Assembly: GCA_947623685.1 (NCBI GenBank)
Contig: CANQHF010000007.1
Location: 1 to 49,308 of the forward strand
Reading direction: 5' to 3'
Length of the DNA stretch: 49,308 bases
From: an uncultured Bacilli bacterium
Lineage (GTDB): Bacteria; Bacillota_I; Bacilli_A; RF39; UBA660
In this document: piece by piece, positions 30,638 through 39,737 of the stretch
Layout: each line of letters starts with the position of its first letter
How positions within the stretch are numbered: the stretch's first letter is position 1
Position numbers and translations under genes: made by a program
The notes under the pieces: generated by a model
Told to the model about the DNA's origin: nothing
Databases searched by the model: none
Seen by the model: only the letters and a program-made list of their open reading frames with translations

Positions 30638-31730
30638 GTTAAATAATTTTAGAAATATTATTAAAGTCTCACTTAACTTTAATAAAAACATAAATATATT
30701 CGTAGGAAATAACGCTCAAGGAAAAACCAACATACTTGAAAGTATCTATTTTTTAGCAATTACTAAGTCTCATAGGACTAATAATGAGCTAAATCTAATC
30801 AGAAAATCAGAATTATATACAAAGGTATCTGGTGTTTTTGAAAATGATTTAAAAGATACTCATCTTTTATCAATTTTACTAAATAATAAGGGCAAAAAAG
30901 TAGTAGTTGATAATGTTGTCCAAAGAAAAATAAGTAATTATTTATCAAGGTTAAACGTTATTATGTTTTGTCCAGATGATTTAGAAATAATAAAAGGATC
31001 ACCTTCGATAAGACGTAGATTTTTAAATATAGAACTTTCTCAGTTTAGAAAAGATTACTTATTATTGCTAAAAGAATATAATTTAATTTTAAAACAAAGA
31101 AATGAATATTTAAAGCAAAAGAATAATGCTAAATTTGATAAAACCTATTTTGATGTATTAACAGATAAATTAATTATAAAAAATATAGAAATTGTAAAAA
31201 TTAGATATGATTTTATTGATAAAATAAATGAGTATTTAAACAAGGTTTTTAGTGAAATATCAAATTTTGGAAATTTAACTATTCAATATAAAAGTTTTAT
31301 TAATAAAGATGATTTAAACGATGATAATTTAAAAGATTTAATAAAAAATAGATATGACGATTTATTTACTAATGAAATACTTCAAAAAACAACTCTTTTA
31401 GGATGTCATAAAGATGATTTTAAAATGTATTTAGATGGTTTAGACGTAACTGAATTCTGCTCTCAAGGGCAGCAAAGATTATCTATTTTAAGTCTTAAAT
31501 TAGCAGAAATTGAAGTTTTTATAAAGGAAAAAGAAATAAAACCAATAATTTTATTAGATGATATTTTTAGTGAATTAGATGAAGTTAAAAAAAATAATAT
31601 AATAAAGCATTTTAAAAAAGATATTCAGATATTTATTACTACTACAGATATTAAAGATATAAACGAAGAATTAAAGAAAAAATCAGATATATACGTTGTT
31701 GATAAAGGAACGTTTGAAAGGAAGATATAA
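30618..31730 (+). CDS. recF: RecF, recombination mediator
   Basis: A 370-residue SMC-like ATPase that loads RecA at gaps. Walker A is [14 protein letters not shown], the signature is [18 protein letters not shown] and Walker B is [13 protein letters not shown] give the ATG at 30,618 because [12 protein letters not shown] matches the family N-terminus. A GTG at 30,600 with AGGTGG 9 bases upstream is a serious alternative that would add six residues. The S4-domain gene yaaA (rlbA), normally just upstream, is missing, as is yaaB (remB) downstream. gyrB follows after 2 bases. Confidence 0.95.
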   Translation: MFLRNIELNNFRNIIKVSLNFNKNINIFVGNNAQGKTNILESIYFLAITKSHRTNNELNLIRKSELYTKVSGVFENDLKDTHLLSILLNNKGKKVVVDNVVQRKISNYLSRLNVIMFCPDDLEIIKGSPSIRRRFLNIELSQFRKDYLLLLKEYNLILKQRNEYLKQKNNAKFDKTYFDVLTDKLIIKNIEIVKIRYDFIDKINEYLNKVFSEISNFGNLTIQYKSFINKDDLNDDNLKDLIKNRYDDLFTNEILQKTTLLGCHKDDFKMYLDGLDVTEFCSQGQQRLSILSLKLAEIEVFIKEKEIKPIILLDDIFSELDEVKKNNIIKHFKKDIQIFITTTDIKDINEELKKKSDIYVVDKGTFERKI

Positions 31731-31732
31731 TT

Positions 31733-33661
31733 ATGAATAATACTCAAGAACATTATGATGCATCTGATATACAAGTATTAGAAGGATTAGAGGCAGTAAG
31801 AAAAAGACCTGGAATGTACATAGGTACAACTGATGTAAAAGGATTGCACCATTTAGTATGGGAAATAGTTGATAATGCTATTGATGAATCTTTAGCAGGT
31901 TATTGTAATAATATTGAAATTATAATAAATAAAGATAATTCCATAACCGTAAAAGATGATGGGCGTGGTATTCCAGTTGATATTCATCCAAAAACGAAAA
32001 TATCAACGGTAGAAACGGTGTACACGGTACTTCATGCTGGTGGTAAATTTGGTGGTGGCGGATACAAAGTATCTGGTGGATTACATGGTGTTGGTGCATC
32101 AGTTGTTAACGCTTTATCAAAATGGGTTGAAGTAACGGTTTATAAAAATGGAAAAATTCATAAGATAAGATTTGAAAATGGTGGGCATACTAAAGAACCT
32201 TTAACAGTAGTAGGAGAGTGTGAAAAAACAAGAACTGGTACCTGGGTAACTTTTAAACCAGATCCAGATATATTTGACACTGACGTATATGATTATGAAA
32301 CTTTAAAGGTAAGAGTAAGAGAACTTGCTTTTTTAAATAAAGGTTTAAGAATAACTTTAAGAGATGATCGTGATGAAGAAGACACAACTGGTGAAACTTT
32401 CATTTATGAAGGTGGTATATCTGAATATGTTAAGTTTATAAATAAAGGAAAAACACCAATTCACGAAGATATAATTCATCTAGAAGGAATAGAAGATGGT
32501 GTGTTTTTTGAAGTAGCATTACAATATAATACTGGGTATAATGATAACATTTATTCATTTGTAAATAACATAAATACTCATGATGGCGGAACTCACGAAG
32601 AAGGTGTAAAAAGAGCTTTAACAAGAGTTATAAACAATTATGCAAAAAAGGCTGGAATTTTAAAGGAAAAAGATGAATCTTTTACTGGTGAAGACGTAAA
32701 AGAAGGTGTTACAATGATTATTTCATGTAAACATCCAAATCCACAATTCGAAGGTCAAACAAAGGGAAGATTAGGAAATTCAGAGGTTAGAAAACTTGCC
32801 GATAAAGTATTTTCAGAAGGATTTGAAAAATTTTTGCTTGAAAATCCAGAAGAAGCTAAACAAATTGTTAATAAGGCAATGCTTGCATCACGTGCTAGAA
32901 ACGCCGCTAAAAAAGCAAGGGAAATAACACGTAAAAGTGATTTAGCAACAACAAACTTTTTTGGAAAATTATCTGATTGTAAGAGTAAAGATCCTAAGGT
33001 ATCAGAAATCTTTATAGTCGAAGGAGATTCAGCAGGTGGTAGTGCAAAAAAAGGAAGAGATTCCATGACACAAGCAATTCTTCCTTTAAGAGGTAAAATT
33101 TTAAATGTTGAAAAAGCAAGGTTAGATAAAGCTTTGGGAAACGAAGAAATAAGAAGTATTATAACAGCTTTTGGAACGGGTATTGGTGATGAATTTGATT
33201 TAAATAAATTAAGATATGACAAAATAATTATAATGACCGATGCCGACGTTGATGGTTCACATATAAGAGTACTATTACTTACTTTATTTTATCGTTTCTT
33301 TAGGCCAATAGTAGAAGCAGGACATGTTTATGCTGCTCAACCACCATTATTTAGAATAATGCATGGTAAAACTCGTAAATACGTACTAGATGAGGATGAA
33401 AAAGAAGCTTATCTAGCTACTTTACCGGAAAATGTAAGGCAAAGAGCTGAAATAGCTAGAATGAAAGGTCTTGGCGAAATGGATGCAGAAGAATTAAACG
33501 AAACAACTATGGATATTGAAAAAAGAACGTTAAGAAAAATAACAGTTGAAGATTGCGTTGTAGCAGATGCAATGTTTAATAAACTTATGGGTGAAGAAGT
33601 AGAACCAAGAAAAGAATTTATTGAGAAAAATGCAAGATACGTTAAGAATCTAGATATTTAA
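31733..33661 (+). CDS. gyrB: DNA gyrase subunit B
   Basis: A 642-residue ATPase subunit of gyrase. The GHKL ATPase domain shows [13 protein letters not shown] and [15 protein letters not shown]. The Toprim domain has the conserved Glu in [26 protein letters not shown], and the metal-binding [16 protein letters not shown] precedes the ATG. It is 2 bases after recF and one base before the first in-frame codon of the gyrA region, so recF-gyrB-gyrA form one operon. Confidence 0.98.
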   Translation: MNNTQEHYDASDIQVLEGLEAVRKRPGMYIGTTDVKGLHHLVWEIVDNAIDESLAGYCNNIEIIINKDNSITVKDDGRGIPVDIHPKTKISTVETVYTVLHAGGKFGGGGYKVSGGLHGVGASVVNALSKWVEVTVYKNGKIHKIRFENGGHTKEPLTVVGECEKTRTGTWVTFKPDPDIFDTDVYDYETLKVRVRELAFLNKGLRITLRDDRDEEDTTGETFIYEGGISEYVKFINKGKTPIHEDIIHLEGIEDGVFFEVALQYNTGYNDNIYSFVNNINTHDGGTHEEGVKRALTRVINNYAKKAGILKEKDESFTGEDVKEGVTMIISCKHPNPQFEGQTKGRLGNSEVRKLADKVFSEGFEKFLLENPEEAKQIVNKAMLASRARNAAKKAREITRKSDLATTNFFGKLSDCKSKDPKVSEIFIVEGDSAGGSAKKGRDSMTQAILPLRGKILNVEKARLDKALGNEEIRSIITAFGTGIGDEFDLNKLRYDKIIIMTDADVDGSHIRVLLLTLFYRFFRPIVEAGHVYAAQPPLFRIMHGKTRKYVLDEDEKEAYLATLPENVRQRAEIARMKGLGEMDAEELNETTMDIEKRTLRKITVEDCVVADAMFNKLMGEEVEPRKEFIEKNARYVKNLDI

Positions 33662-33674
33662 GGTGGTGAAATTA

Positions 33675-36194
33675 ATGGAAAAAAATGAAGAAATAAAAGA
33701 AGAAAAAAATGAAATTGAAGAAAATAATTATGGTGGATCATTTCATGAAAGAGATTCACATGCAGAAAATGACATTGTAAAAGAAATATCAGATTCATTT
33801 CTTGATTATTCGATGAGTGTTATTACTTCCCGTGCAATACCAGATTTAAGGGATGGGTTAAAACCAGTACATAGAAGAATATTATGGTCAATGTTTGAAG
33901 AAGGAAATACACCAGATAAACCACATAAAAAAAGTGCAACTACAGTTGGTTATGTAATGGGACATTATCATCCTCACGGCGATTCATCAATTTATGATGC
34001 AATGGTTAGATTAGCACAGGATTTTAATCAAAGATACATGATGGTTGATGGTCATGGTAACTTTGGTAACATAGAAGGAGATGGCCCAGCAGCATATCGT
34101 TATACCGAAGCTAGATTATCTAAAATTTCATTGGAAATGTTAAGAGATATAAGGAAAAACACCGTTGATATGATGCCAAACTTTGATGAAACAAGTCCAG
34201 AACCAGTTGTTTTACCTTCTAGAGTACCAAATATTTTAATAAATGGTTCAATGGGTATTGCGGTTGGAATGGCAACAAATATACCCCCACATAATTTAGG
34301 AGAAGTAATAGATGGTTGCATAGCATATATTGATAATCCTGACATTGATGTTAATGGATTGATGAAATATATTAAAGGTCCTGACTTTCCAACGGGTGGA
34401 ATAATTTTAGGTAATTCAGGTATAAAAAAAGCGTATGAAACTGGACGTGGAAGCATAACCATAAGAAGTAAAGCTACCATTGAAGAAGTTGGTAATCATA
34501 GCCAAATTGTTATTACCGAAGTACCATATGGAACTAATACATCTGATTTAAAAAACAAAGTTGCTGAACTTGTGCATAATAAAACAATTGATGGAATTAC
34601 AGATTATCATACAGATTTAAAAAATGGTGTAAAAATAACAATAACCTTAAAAAAAGATGCTAATGCACAAGTAGTATTAAATAATTTATATAAACATACA
34701 AATTTTCAAGTTAATTACGGAATAATATTTTTAGTAATTGATAATGGTACACCAAGAACATTAGGTTTAAAAGATATTATTTCTAAATATATTGATCATC
34801 AAAAAGAAGTTATAATAAGAAGAACTCAATTTGATCTTAATGAGGATGAGAAAAGAGTTCACATATTAGAAGGTTTAAAAATAGCTTTAGATAACATAGA
34901 TGATGTTGTTAAAATAATAAGAGGCGCATTAGATGACCAAGATGCTAGAGAAAAATTAATGAAAACATTTGGACTTTCAGAAATTCAAAGCAATAGCATT
35001 CTTGAAATGCGTTTAAGAAGATTAACTGGATTAGAAAGAGAAAAAGTGGAATCAGAATTAAACGAATTATTAAAAGAAATAAAGCAATTAAAAGAAATTT
35101 TAGCATCAGAACAAAAAGTTTTGAACATAATTAAAGATGAGATGCAAGAAATAAAAAGAAAATATGCTGATGAAAGAAGAACAACGATTGATATGACAGC
35201 AATTGATTATATAGAAGATGAATCTTTAATACCGGAAGAAAATATTGTTATCACTTTGACTCACAATGGTTATATTAAAAGATTAAGAACTGATACTTAT
35301 AAAATCCAAAACAAAGGTGGTGTAGGTATTAAAGGAATAACAACAAATGATGAAGATTTTGTTGAAATATTAAAATCAGGAACAACGCATAATTATGTTT
35401 TATTCTTTACTAATAAAGGAAAAATATACAGAATAAAAGGATATGAGATACCAGAATTTTCAAGGCAATCAAAAGGGCTACCAATAATTAATTTATTGCC
35501 AATAGAAAAAGATGAAAAAATAAATAACATATTAATAGATAGTCAAAGCGATGAAAATAAATATCTTGTAATAACAACTAAAAAAGGTTTAGTTAAACGT
35601 ACTAACATTAGTGAATTCGAAAATATTAGAAAAACAGGTAAAATAGCAATAACTCTAAAGGAAGATGATGAAGTTTTATCAGTTCATTTTACAAACGGAA
35701 ACAAAGATGTTGTAATTGCTTCTAATAATGGTAGAATGATAAGATTTAACGAGAATGAAATAAGAATTATGGGAAGAACAGCTAGTGGTGTAAAAGGCAT
35801 TGAATTATCTAAAGATTGCTATTGTGTTGGTGCTGAAATAGCTGAACAAAATCAAGATGTACTTGTTGTAACTGAAAAAGGTTATGGAAAGAAAACTGAC
35901 ATAAATGAATACAGATTAACACACCGTGGTAGTAAAGGAGTAAAAACACTTAATATTACTGAAAAAAATGGTACAATAGTGTCATTTAAATTAGTTACAT
36001 CTGATAAAGATTTAATGATAATGACAGATCATGGTATCGTAATAAGAATTTCTTTAGATAAAATATCTAAAATGAGCAGGGTAACTCAAGGCGTAAGATT
36101 AATGAATTTAAGAGAAGGACAAAAAGTTGCTACCGTGTCAGTTGTAGAAAAAGAAGAAACTATTGATGAAAACGAAATAGAGCAAGAGCAATAA
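33675..36194 (+). CDS. gyrA: DNA gyrase subunit A
   Basis: An 839-residue breakage-reunion subunit. The catalytic Tyr lies in AAYRYTEARLSKI; the quinolone-resistance region reads HYHPHGDSSIYDAMVRLAQ with Ser and Tyr at the usual positions. The C-terminal beta-pinwheel begins near residue 515; a GyrA-box-like QNKGGVGIKG and acidic tail support gyrase over topoisomerase IV. AAGGTGG lies 9 bases before the ATG at 33,675. An N-terminal Glu/Lys/Asn-rich extension of about 25 residues precedes the core. Confidence 0.98.
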   Translation: MEKNEEIKEEKNEIEENNYGGSFHERDSHAENDIVKEISDSFLDYSMSVITSRAIPDLRDGLKPVHRRILWSMFEEGNTPDKPHKKSATTVGYVMGHYHPHGDSSIYDAMVRLAQDFNQRYMMVDGHGNFGNIEGDGPAAYRYTEARLSKISLEMLRDIRKNTVDMMPNFDETSPEPVVLPSRVPNILINGSMGIAVGMATNIPPHNLGEVIDGCIAYIDNPDIDVNGLMKYIKGPDFPTGGIILGNSGIKKAYETGRGSITIRSKATIEEVGNHSQIVITEVPYGTNTSDLKNKVAELVHNKTIDGITDYHTDLKNGVKITITLKKDANAQVVLNNLYKHTNFQVNYGIIFLVIDNGTPRTLGLKDIISKYIDHQKEVIIRRTQFDLNEDEKRVHILEGLKIALDNIDDVVKIIRGALDDQDAREKLMKTFGLSEIQSNSILEMRLRRLTGLEREKVESELNELLKEIKQLKEILASEQKVLNIIKDEMQEIKRKYADERRTTIDMTAIDYIEDESLIPEENIVITLTHNGYIKRLRTDTYKIQNKGGVGIKGITTNDEDFVEILKSGTTHNYVLFFTNKGKIYRIKGYEIPEFSRQSKGLPIINLLPIEKDEKINNILIDSQSDENKYLVITTKKGLVKRTNISEFENIRKTGKIAITLKEDDEVLSVHFTNGNKDVVIASNNGRMIRFNENEIRIMGRTASGVKGIELSKDCYCVGAEIAEQNQDVLVVTEKGYGKKTDINEYRLTHRGSKGVKTLNITEKNGTIVSFKLVTSDKDLMIMTDHGIVIRISLDKISKMSRVTQGVRLMNLREGQKVATVSVVEKEETIDENEIEQEQ

Positions 36195-36205
36195 ATTTAT
36201 TTTAA

Positions 36206-36221
36206 TGTTTCACGTGAAACA
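36206..36221. promoter_or_regulatory. parS: parS site 1
   Basis: TGTTTCACGTGAAACA, exact ParB-binding consensus, in an extended 20-bp palindrome, just after gyrA. Confidence 0.9.
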
Positions 36222-36229
36222 TTAAAAAC

Positions 36230-36258
36230 TTGATTATTTTAAATTATTATATTAAAAT
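36230..36258 (+). promoter_or_regulatory. Promoter of the SRP RNA
   Basis: TTGATT at 36,230, a 17-base spacer and TAAAAT at 36,253-36,258, putting the start of transcription near 36,265, the first base of the RNA stem. Confidence 0.6.
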
Positions 36259-36264
36259 ATTTTT

Positions 36265-36335
36265 GCACAACAGAAATGTTAGAACCAGGTCAGGACCGAG
36301 AGGTAGCAGCCTTAATAATCTCTTTCTGTGTGTGC
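36265..36335 (+). ncRNA. ffs: Signal recognition particle RNA (small, 4.5S-like)
   Basis: The universally conserved SRP core is read as GGTCAGGACC, then tetraloop GAGA, then GGTAGCAGCC (36,289-36,312). Outer stem strands GCACA-ACAGAAA and TTTCTGTGTGTGC close the hairpin at 36,265 and 36,335, and TTTT follows. At about 71 bases it is the short form without an Alu domain, unlike the 270-base scRNA of Bacillus. The tetraloop is GAGA instead of the common GGAA, still a GNRA loop. The RNA binds Ffh and FtsY to target membrane proteins. Confidence 0.93.
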
Positions 36336-36353
36336 TTTTATTTTGGATAGCAA

Positions 36354-36369
36354 TGTTTCACGTGAAACA
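36354..36369. promoter_or_regulatory. parS: parS site 2
   Basis: TGTTTCACGTGAAACA, exact consensus, between the SRP RNA and tadA. Confidence 0.9.
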
Positions 36370-36390
36370 TTGTAAAAAAGAGGTATATAA

Positions 36391-36798
36391 ATGTATGAAA
36401 AATATTTAGATTTAGCTTTAAAAGAAGCAAAAAAAGCTTATAAACAAAACGAAGTTCCTGTTGGTGCTGTTATAGTTAAAAATAATAAAATAATTTCAAA
36501 GGCACATAATATGGTTGAAAAAAAGCACAATGCTACTCTCCATGCGGAAATAATAGCAATTAAAAAAGCAACTAGAAAACTTAAAAATTGGAGATTATGT
36601 GATTGTGAAATGTATGTTACATTAGAACCATGTTCTATGTGTAAAGCCGCAATAGAATTATCAAGACTTAAAAAAGTATATTTTTTTGCTAAAAAAGACA
36701 AAGAAATATTAATTAATAGTAAAAAATACGAATTTATAGACTCACAAAACAATGATGCATTGAAAATAATCCAAGATTTTTTTAAGAAAAAAAGATAA
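36391..36798 (+). CDS. tadA: tRNA adenosine-34 deaminase
   Basis: A 135-residue zinc deaminase converting A34 to inosine in tRNA-Arg(ACG). The zinc and proton-shuttle motif is His51-Ala-Glu53; the second motif is Pro80-Cys81-x-x-Cys84 (LEPCSMCKAAIELSR). Length is slightly shorter than usual. It lies between the SRP RNA and dnaX, the same association seen in Bacillus. A ribosome binding site AGAGG precedes the ATG. Confidence 0.95.
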   Translation: MYEKYLDLALKEAKKAYKQNEVPVGAVIVKNNKIISKAHNMVEKKHNATLHAEIIAIKKATRKLKNWRLCDCEMYVTLEPCSMCKAAIELSRLKKVYFFAKKDKEILINSKKYEFIDSQNNDALKIIQDFFKKKR

Positions 36799-36814
36799 TG
36801 TTTCACGTAAAACA
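36799..36814. promoter_or_regulatory. Near-consensus parS-like site 3
   Basis: TGTTTCACGTAAAACA, one mismatch to the consensus (G to A at position 11), at the tadA stop codon. Confidence 0.55.
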
Positions 36815-36837
36815 TTATGAAATAAAAAACTATGCAA

Positions 36838-36853
36838 TGTTTCACGTGAAACA
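36838..36853. promoter_or_regulatory. parS: parS site 4, inside a 28-bp palindrome that may also terminate tadA
   Basis: Exact TGTTTCACGTGAAACA centred in a perfect palindrome (36,832-36,859) followed by TTTTGTTTT. The long stem plus T tract could form a terminator after tadA as well as a ParB site. Confidence 0.85.
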
Positions 36854-36883
36854 TTGCATTTTGTTTTAAAAAAAACTTTTAAA

Positions 36884-36892
36884 TGTTATAAT
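36884..36892 (+). promoter_or_regulatory. Extended -10 promoter of dnaX
   Basis: TGTTATAAT, a TG-extended TATAAT, 22 bases before the dnaX ATG. Confidence 0.6.
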
Positions 36893-36913
36893 ATTTATGG
36901 AAGGAAGATGTTT

Positions 36914-38584
36914 ATGGCTTATCAAACTTTATATAGAAAATATAGACCAGCTACATTTAGTTTAGTATATGGACAAGACACAATTGTAAAAACACTAAAA
37001 AATGTAATAAAAAATAACAAACTTAGTCACGCTTACTTATTTACTGGTCCTAGAGGCACTGGCAAAACAAGTAGTGCAAAATTGTTTGCAAAAGCCGTAA
37101 ATTGTTTAAATTCTAAAGATGGAGATGCATGTGATAGCTGTGAAAACTGCAAAACTTTTAATGAAAATTCTAATCCAGATATTATAGAAATTGATGCTGC
37201 ATCTAATAATGGTGTTGATGAAATAAGAGAATTAAAAAGTAAAATAAGTTTAGTTCCATCAATGTCTAAATATAAAGTATATATAATAGATGAAGTACAT
37301 ATGTTATCAATTGGTGCTTTTAATGCACTTTTGAAAACATTAGAAGAACCACCAGAATATGTTATATTTATTTTGGCTACAACCGAACCCCAAAAAATAC
37401 CTTCAACAATAATATCAAGGTGCCAAAGATTTGATTTTAAAAGCATTTCTCCAGGTTATATGAAAGATTGTCTTAAAAATATAGTTAAAAAAGAAAAAAT
37501 AAACATAGACGATGACGCTTTACAAGAAATAATTAATAATTCACAAGGTGCAATGAGAGATGCAATTGGTTTATTAGATCAAGCTTCATCATTTTGCGAT
37601 GAAAAAATAACTTTAAATGACATAGAAGAACTTTCTGGAAATATATCAGAAAATGAAATTAGGTTGCTTTTTTCAGAAATAATTAATAAAAATTATCAAT
37701 TAGTTTTTGATAAAATAGCAAATTATTCAAACAACGGAAAAGATTTTGTGCTTATTTGTGAAAAATTAGTAAATTACATAAAACAAGCAATTTTATATAA
37801 AAAACATATAGAAATAGATAAAATTAAAGATTCTGATTCTAAAATATATGATAATTTAAATGAAGAAAAACTATATATAATATTTGATTTTTTATCAGAA
37901 ACCTTAATAAAACTTAAAGAAAATTATCAAAAAGAATTAACTTTTGAAATTCAATTGATTCAATTAATGGATAAAATTAACAATGTTTCACGTGAAACAT
38001 TGGAGATTAATGATTTACAAAAACCACAAAAAACGAAAGAAAACAATGTTCCACGTGAAACATCAAATACAAACATATCAAAAATTGATGATGAAAAAGA
38101 AGGCAATGTTTCACGTGAAACATATGATATGATTCAAAAATTAAAACAAATAAGAATAAACAATATATTAAAAGATGCAACAAAACAAGAATTACAAAAA
38201 GTTTTGTTATTATGGAAATCAATTAATAAATATTTAATAAATGAAAAATATAAACTTTCCGCAGGAATTTTAATTGATGCTGTACCTGTAGCAGCATCAT
38301 CTGACGGAATGATTGTAACGTTACCATTAGATTCTACGGTTAAAAGAGTAGAAAAAAATTATGATAATAGTAAAGATTTATTAACAAAAATATGTAATAA
38401 AAATTATAAAATAACATATATATCAACTGATTACTGGCAAAAAATAAGGCCAGAATATGTTGAAAAAATAAAAAATAAAGAATTAAAACACATTGAAGAA
38501 GATGATGTTTTACAAAAAATAAAAGAAATTGATAATAACTCGGTAAGCGATTTTAAAGAATTAATTGAAATGGAGGATAAATAA
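36914..38584 (+). CDS. dnaX: DNA polymerase III gamma/tau subunit
   Basis: A 556-residue clamp-loader AAA+ subunit. Walker A is GPRGTGKTSSAK, the zinc module is Cys-x8-Cys-x2-Cys-x2-Cys (CLNSKDGDACDSCENC), Walker B/DEVH is VYIIDEVHML and sensor 1 is ATTEPQKIPSTIISRCQRF. GGAAGG lies 9 bases before the ATG at 36,914. The linker after domain III (residues 357-403) contains three copies of N-V-S/P-R-E-T because three parS sites are written in the reading frame. Residues about 420-530 form the tau-type C-terminal region. The ybaB/ebfC start follows by one base. Confidence 0.97.
   Translation: MAYQTLYRKYRPATFSLVYGQDTIVKTLKNVIKNNKLSHAYLFTGPRGTGKTSSAKLFAKAVNCLNSKDGDACDSCENCKTFNENSNPDIIEIDAASNNGVDEIRELKSKISLVPSMSKYKVYIIDEVHMLSIGAFNALLKTLEEPPEYVIFILATTEPQKIPSTIISRCQRFDFKSISPGYMKDCLKNIVKKEKINIDDDALQEIINNSQGAMRDAIGLLDQASSFCDEKITLNDIEELSGNISENEIRLLFSEIINKNYQLVFDKIANYSNNGKDFVLICEKLVNYIKQAILYKKHIEIDKIKDSDSKIYDNLNEEKLYIIFDFLSETLIKLKENYQKELTFEIQLIQLMDKINNVSRETLEINDLQKPQKTKENNVPRETSNTNISKIDDEKEGNVSRETYDMIQKLKQIRINNILKDATKQELQKVLLLWKSINKYLINEKYKLSAGILIDAVPVAASSDGMIVTLPLDSTVKRVEKNYDNSKDLLTKICNKNYKITYISTDYWQKIRPEYVEKIKNKELKHIEEDDVLQKIKEIDNNSVSDFKELIEMEDK
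37984..37999. promoter_or_regulatory. parS: parS site 5, within dnaX
   Basis: Exact TGTTTCACGTGAAACA; it is read in frame as part of Asn-Val-Ser-Arg-Glu-Thr (residues 357-362). Confidence 0.9.
38047..38062. promoter_or_regulatory. parS: parS site 6, within dnaX
   Basis: TGTTCCACGTGAAACA, the variant common in Bacillus; read as Asn-Val-Pro-Arg-Glu-Thr (residues 378-383). Confidence 0.9.
38107..38122. promoter_or_regulatory. parS: parS site 7, within dnaX
   Basis: Exact TGTTTCACGTGAAACA; read as Asn-Val-Ser-Arg-Glu-Thr (residues 398-403). Confidence 0.9.
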
Positions 38585-38585
38585 A

Positions 38586-38882
38586 ATGAACTTACAAGCT
38601 TTAATGAAACAAGCACAGTCAATGCAAAAAAATTTAATGGATTCAAAGGCGAAAATTGATGCTATGACTTTTACTGGCAATTCTGAATTAGTAGAAATTG
38701 TGATTAATGGTAAAAGAGAAGTTTTATCTGTAAAAATTAAGACGGATACTTTAGAAAAAGACGATATTGAAATTTTACAAGATATGATTATGATTGCATT
38801 TAATGATGCGATGAGTAAATTAGATAAAGAAATAAAAAATAAAATGGGAAGTCAAGCGGGTGCGTTAGGAAGCTTCTTATAA
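38586..38882 (+). CDS. YbaB/EbfC-family nucleoid-associated protein
   Basis: A 98-residue small DNA-binding protein that dimerises as a tweezer-like fold. The start MNLQALMKQAQSMQKNL and the C-terminal MGSQAGALGSFL are typical. The ATG at 38,586 has GGAGG 10 bases upstream within the end of dnaX; it is one base after the dnaX stop. The dnaX-ybaB-recR order is conserved across bacteria and supports a role near DNA repair or nucleoid organisation. Confidence 0.95.
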   Translation: MNLQALMKQAQSMQKNLMDSKAKIDAMTFTGNSELVEIVINGKREVLSVKIKTDTLEKDDIEILQDMIMIAFNDAMSKLDKEIKNKMGSQAGALGSFL

Positions 38883-38895
38883 TAAGGAGAATAAA

Positions 38896-39495
38896 ATGAA
38901 ATATCCACGAAGTTTTCAAAATTTAATAGATTGCTTAAAATTGTTGCCAGGCGTTGGAACAAAAACAGCAGAAAGATACGCATTTGCGATGATTGAGATG
39001 GACAATGAAAAGTTAAATGACTTTTGTGATGCTATTTCAAATGTTAAAAGTAAAATAACTACTTGCCCGATATGTGGTTGTATGCAAGATTCAAACAAAT
39101 GTATGTATTGTGACGATGAAAAAAGAAATAAAGATACGTTATGCGTGGTTGAAAATCAAAAAAACGTATTTCTTTTTGAAAATTTAGGCGTTTTTCAACC
39201 TAAATATCATGTTTTAGGTGGGCTTATCTCACCAATGGATGGTATAAATCCTGAAGATTTATCAATAGATGGACTTATTAAACGTATAAAAAAAGAGCAA
39301 ATAAAGGAAATAATATTAGCGTTAAGACCAGGAATAGAAGGAAATACAACGGCATTATATATAACAAAGTTATTAAAAGATGTTGATGTAAAAGTAACTC
39401 AGATAGCTCAAGGTGTTCCAATTGGTGCAGAAATGGAGTATTTGGACGCACTAACTTTGGAAATGGCTTTTGAAAATAGAAATCAAGTATCATAA
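38896..39495 (+). CDS. recR: RecR, recombination mediator
   Basis: A 199-residue ring-forming DNA-binding protein acting with RecO and RecF in gap repair. An N-terminal helix-hairpin-helix (LLPGVGTKTAERYA) is followed by a C4 zinc finger (CPICGCMQDSNKCMYC) and a Toprim domain with VVENQKN and LALRPGIEGN. AAGGAG precedes the ATG. It follows ybaB by 13 bases. The yaaL gene that separates recR and bofA in Bacillus is absent. Confidence 0.97.
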   Translation: MKYPRSFQNLIDCLKLLPGVGTKTAERYAFAMIEMDNEKLNDFCDAISNVKSKITTCPICGCMQDSNKCMYCDDEKRNKDTLCVVENQKNVFLFENLGVFQPKYHVLGGLISPMDGINPEDLSIDGLIKRIKKEQIKEIILALRPGIEGNTTALYITKLLKDVDVKVTQIAQGVPIGAEMEYLDALTLEMAFENRNQVS

Positions 39496-39535
39496 ATTTT
39501 ACTTATTTAACATATTTTCTATTAGAGGTGAAAAT

Positions 39536-39724
39536 ATGTTAAAATTTATAGTAGGAATTTTAAAAAAAGTAATAATAGGCATGATATTGTTATTTGGTTA
39601 TAACACATTTTTATCATCATTAAATCTTATGATACCAATAAATGTTATAACTATTATGATAGCAAGTTTATTTGATGTACCAGGAATTATTGGATTAGCC
39701 ATATTTTTACTTTTGAATTACTAA
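39536..39724 (+). CDS. bofA: BofA-like inhibitor of pro-sigma-K processing
   Basis: A 62-residue membrane protein with two hydrophobic segments and the family core IPINVITIMIASLFDVPGII. In Bacillus BofA holds the SpoIVFB protease inactive in the forespore outer membrane until a forespore signal arrives. AGAGGTG lies 7 bases before the ATG at 39,536, while an ATG at 39,470 inside recR is unlikely. Position after recR matches Bacillus. It implies a sigma-K checkpoint in this organism, which would need spoIVFB and sigK elsewhere. Confidence 0.88.
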   Translation: MLKFIVGILKKVIIGMILLFGYNTFLSSLNLMIPINVITIMIASLFDVPGIIGLAIFLLLNY

Positions 39725-39737
39725 TCGAGGTGGTAGT

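Noticed and set aside
36838-38122. The TGTTTCACGTGAAACA palindromes as a CRISPR array or insertion-sequence ends.
   Set aside because: Spacing is irregular, there are no spacers of equal length and no cas or transposase genes; they match the parS consensus exactly.
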